A stretch of DNA of 6,197 nucleotides from Collinsella aerofaciens (lineage in GTDB: Bacteria; Actinomycetota; Coriobacteriia; Coriobacteriales; Coriobacteriaceae). Below the pieces are notes generated by a model. That model saw nothing but the letters and a program-made list of their open reading frames with translations, was not told where the DNA came from and made no database searches. This document shows positions 5,339-6,197 of the stretch, piece by piece; within the stretch, counting starts at the first letter, position 1; each line of letters begins with the position of its first letter. The position numbers and the translations under genes are program-made. The stretch covers positions 1 to 6,197 of the forward strand of contig CAJMJM010000106.1 of the NCBI GenBank assembly GCA_905213725.1, in the 5' to 3' direction.

Positions 5339-6052
5339 TTAGCCTCCGAGGTAGGCTTTGCGGACGTTGTCGTCATGCAGGAGCTCTTGGCCGGTGCCGG
5401 TCATGGTGATCTTGCCGGTCTCGAGCACGTAACCGCGTGTGGCGATGGAAAGCGCCATCTGCGCGTTTTGCTCGACCAGAAGCACCGTGGTGCCGGCCTT
5501 GTGAAGGTCCTCGACAATCTGGAAGATCTGTTCAATCAGAATCGGCGCCAGACCCATGGAAGGTTCGTCGAGCATAAGCAGTTTGGGGTTACTCATAAGG
5601 GCGCGCCCCATAACGAGCATCTGCTGCTCGCCGCCCGAAAGGGTGCCGGCGACCTGGCGACGCCGTTGCTTCAGGCGCGGGAACTGCTCGTAGACGCGCT
5701 CCAGGCCCGGAGCCACCGTGGACTTGGGCTGCGTATAGGCACCCATCTCCAGGTTCTCCTCGACCGTCATCTGCAAAAAGGCGCGACGACCCTCGGGAAC
5801 CTGAGCCAGGCCCTTACCAACCAGCTTATCAGCGGGCGTATGAGTAATGTCCTCGCCCATAAACTTGATGGAACCGGTCTTGGAACGCAGCAGGCCCGAG
5901 ACGGTCTTGAGCGTTGTGGACTTGCCGGCACCGTTGGCGCCAATCAAGGCTACGATCTCGCCCTCGTTAACGTTAAAGGAGATGTCCTTAATGGCGTGGA
6001 TGGCGCCGTACCAGACGTTGATGTTGTAGACGGAAAGCATCGGCTCTGCCAT
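5339..6052 (-). CDS. livF: LivF, branched-chain amino acid ABC transporter ATP-binding protein
   Basis: This 237-residue cytoplasmic ATPase is the usual LivF length. It shows Walker A GANGAGKS (38-45), Q-loop Q84 in AQVPEGRR, signature LSGGEQQ (138-144) and Walker B LLMLDEP (158-164) with catalytic E163. LLVEQNAQ (191-198) sits where most ABC proteins carry the switch histidine; EQN there is the LivF hallmark and separates it from LivG. With LivG it powers the LivH-LivM permease, fed by a periplasmic-type binding protein, to import leucine, isoleucine, valine or related compounds. ATG 6052 follows the livG stop with no gap, and GGGGGAG lies 6 nt upstream across the end of livG, so the two are translationally coupled. 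The gene is last in its operon. The exact substrate cannot be read from the ATPase. Confidence 0.95.
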   Translation of the reverse strand: MAEPMLSVYNINVWYGAIHAIKDISFNVNEGEIVALIGANGAGKSTTLKTVSGLLRSKTGSIKFMGEDITHTPADKLVGKGLAQVPEGRRAFLQMTVEENLEMGAYTQPKSTVAPGLERVYEQFPRLKQRRRQVAGTLSGGEQQMLVMGRALMSNPKLLMLDEPSMGLAPILIEQIFQIVEDLHKAGTTVLLVEQNAQMALSIATRGYVLETGKITMTGTGQELLHDDNVRKAYLGG

Positions 6053-6197
6053 TTAGTTCTCCCCCTTATCCTGCTTGCCCAGATATGCCTCAATAACAGC
6101 GTCGTTGTTCTGGATTTCCTCTGCCGTGCCCTTGGCGATGACCTTACCAAAGTTGAGCACGCAGATGCCCTCGCAGATGTTCATAACGAGCGACATA
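6053..6197 (-). CDS. livG: LivG C-terminus, branched-chain amino acid ABC ATPase (partial)
   Basis: The last 47 residues of an ABC ATPase enter from the right edge and end at TAA 6055-6053, directly against livF. MSLVMNICEGICVLNFGKVI followed by AKGTAEEIQNNDAVIEAYLG matches the LivG C-terminal region just after the switch histidine, which lies outside the window. The motor motifs are not visible. Identity rests on this tail and on position immediately before livF. Confidence 0.88.
   Translation of the reverse strand, partial: MSLVMNICEGICVLNFGKVIAKGTAEEIQNNDAVIEAYLGKQDKGEN

Noticed and set aside
5164..5376. N-terminal extension of cutC to an ATG at 5376
   Set aside because: It would run through the terminator and palindrome and into livF. 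The CutC family starts at the MLYEFC methionine at 5163.
5384..5485. Missing switch histidine in LivF
   Set aside because: EQN at this position is normal for LivF proteins, so it is not a defect.

Overview
This 6.2-kb window is GC-rich and densely coding, and reads as an ordinary chromosomal segment. Strong Shine-Dalgarno sites, short intergenic gaps and the mix of gene families (a RecJ/helicase fusion, a CutC, a DUF4931-type protein, LIV-type ABC ATPases) suggest a gut-type Coriobacteriia such as Collinsella. That assignment rests on recollection of similar proteins, not on a search. No rRNA, tRNA, CRISPR array, transposase or phage gene was seen.

Layout. (1) 1-2381, minus strand: a very long gene that runs off the left edge. 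Its first ~575 residues are a complete RecJ single-strand exonuclease. It continues in frame into a RecQ-like superfamily 2 helicase with Walker A, DEAH and TATAT motifs. (2) 2382-2655: a divergent control region with a perfect TATAAT box for recJ, a leader hairpin, a good ribosome site for a 21-codon upstream ORF that overlaps the recJ start, and several small repeats. (3) 2656-3654, plus strand: a BASS/SBF-family membrane transporter whose expected sodium-site residues appear to be replaced. (4) 3655-3681 is a short convergent gap; a perfect 9-bp hairpin sits on its right side, across the end of the next gene. (5) 3682-5163, minus strand: a two-gene unit of cutC followed by a DUF4931 (GalT/HIT-like) gene, 3 nt apart. 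(6) 5164-5338: a 22-bp imperfect palindrome directly beside a strong terminator. (7) 5339-6197, minus strand: livF preceded by the 3' end of livG, the end of a branched-chain amino acid ABC transporter operon that stops at that terminator.

How the genes work together. livG-livF supply the two ATPases of one importer. cutC and the DUF4931 gene are probably co-translated and may share an unknown small-molecule or nucleotide role. The RecJ-helicase fusion would put unwinding and 5'-3' single-strand degradation, normally split between RecQ and RecJ, in one chain. The most notable points are that fusion and its coupled upstream ORF, the altered cation site of the transporter, the divergent cysteine-rich CutC, and the strand-biased palindrome upstream of cutC.
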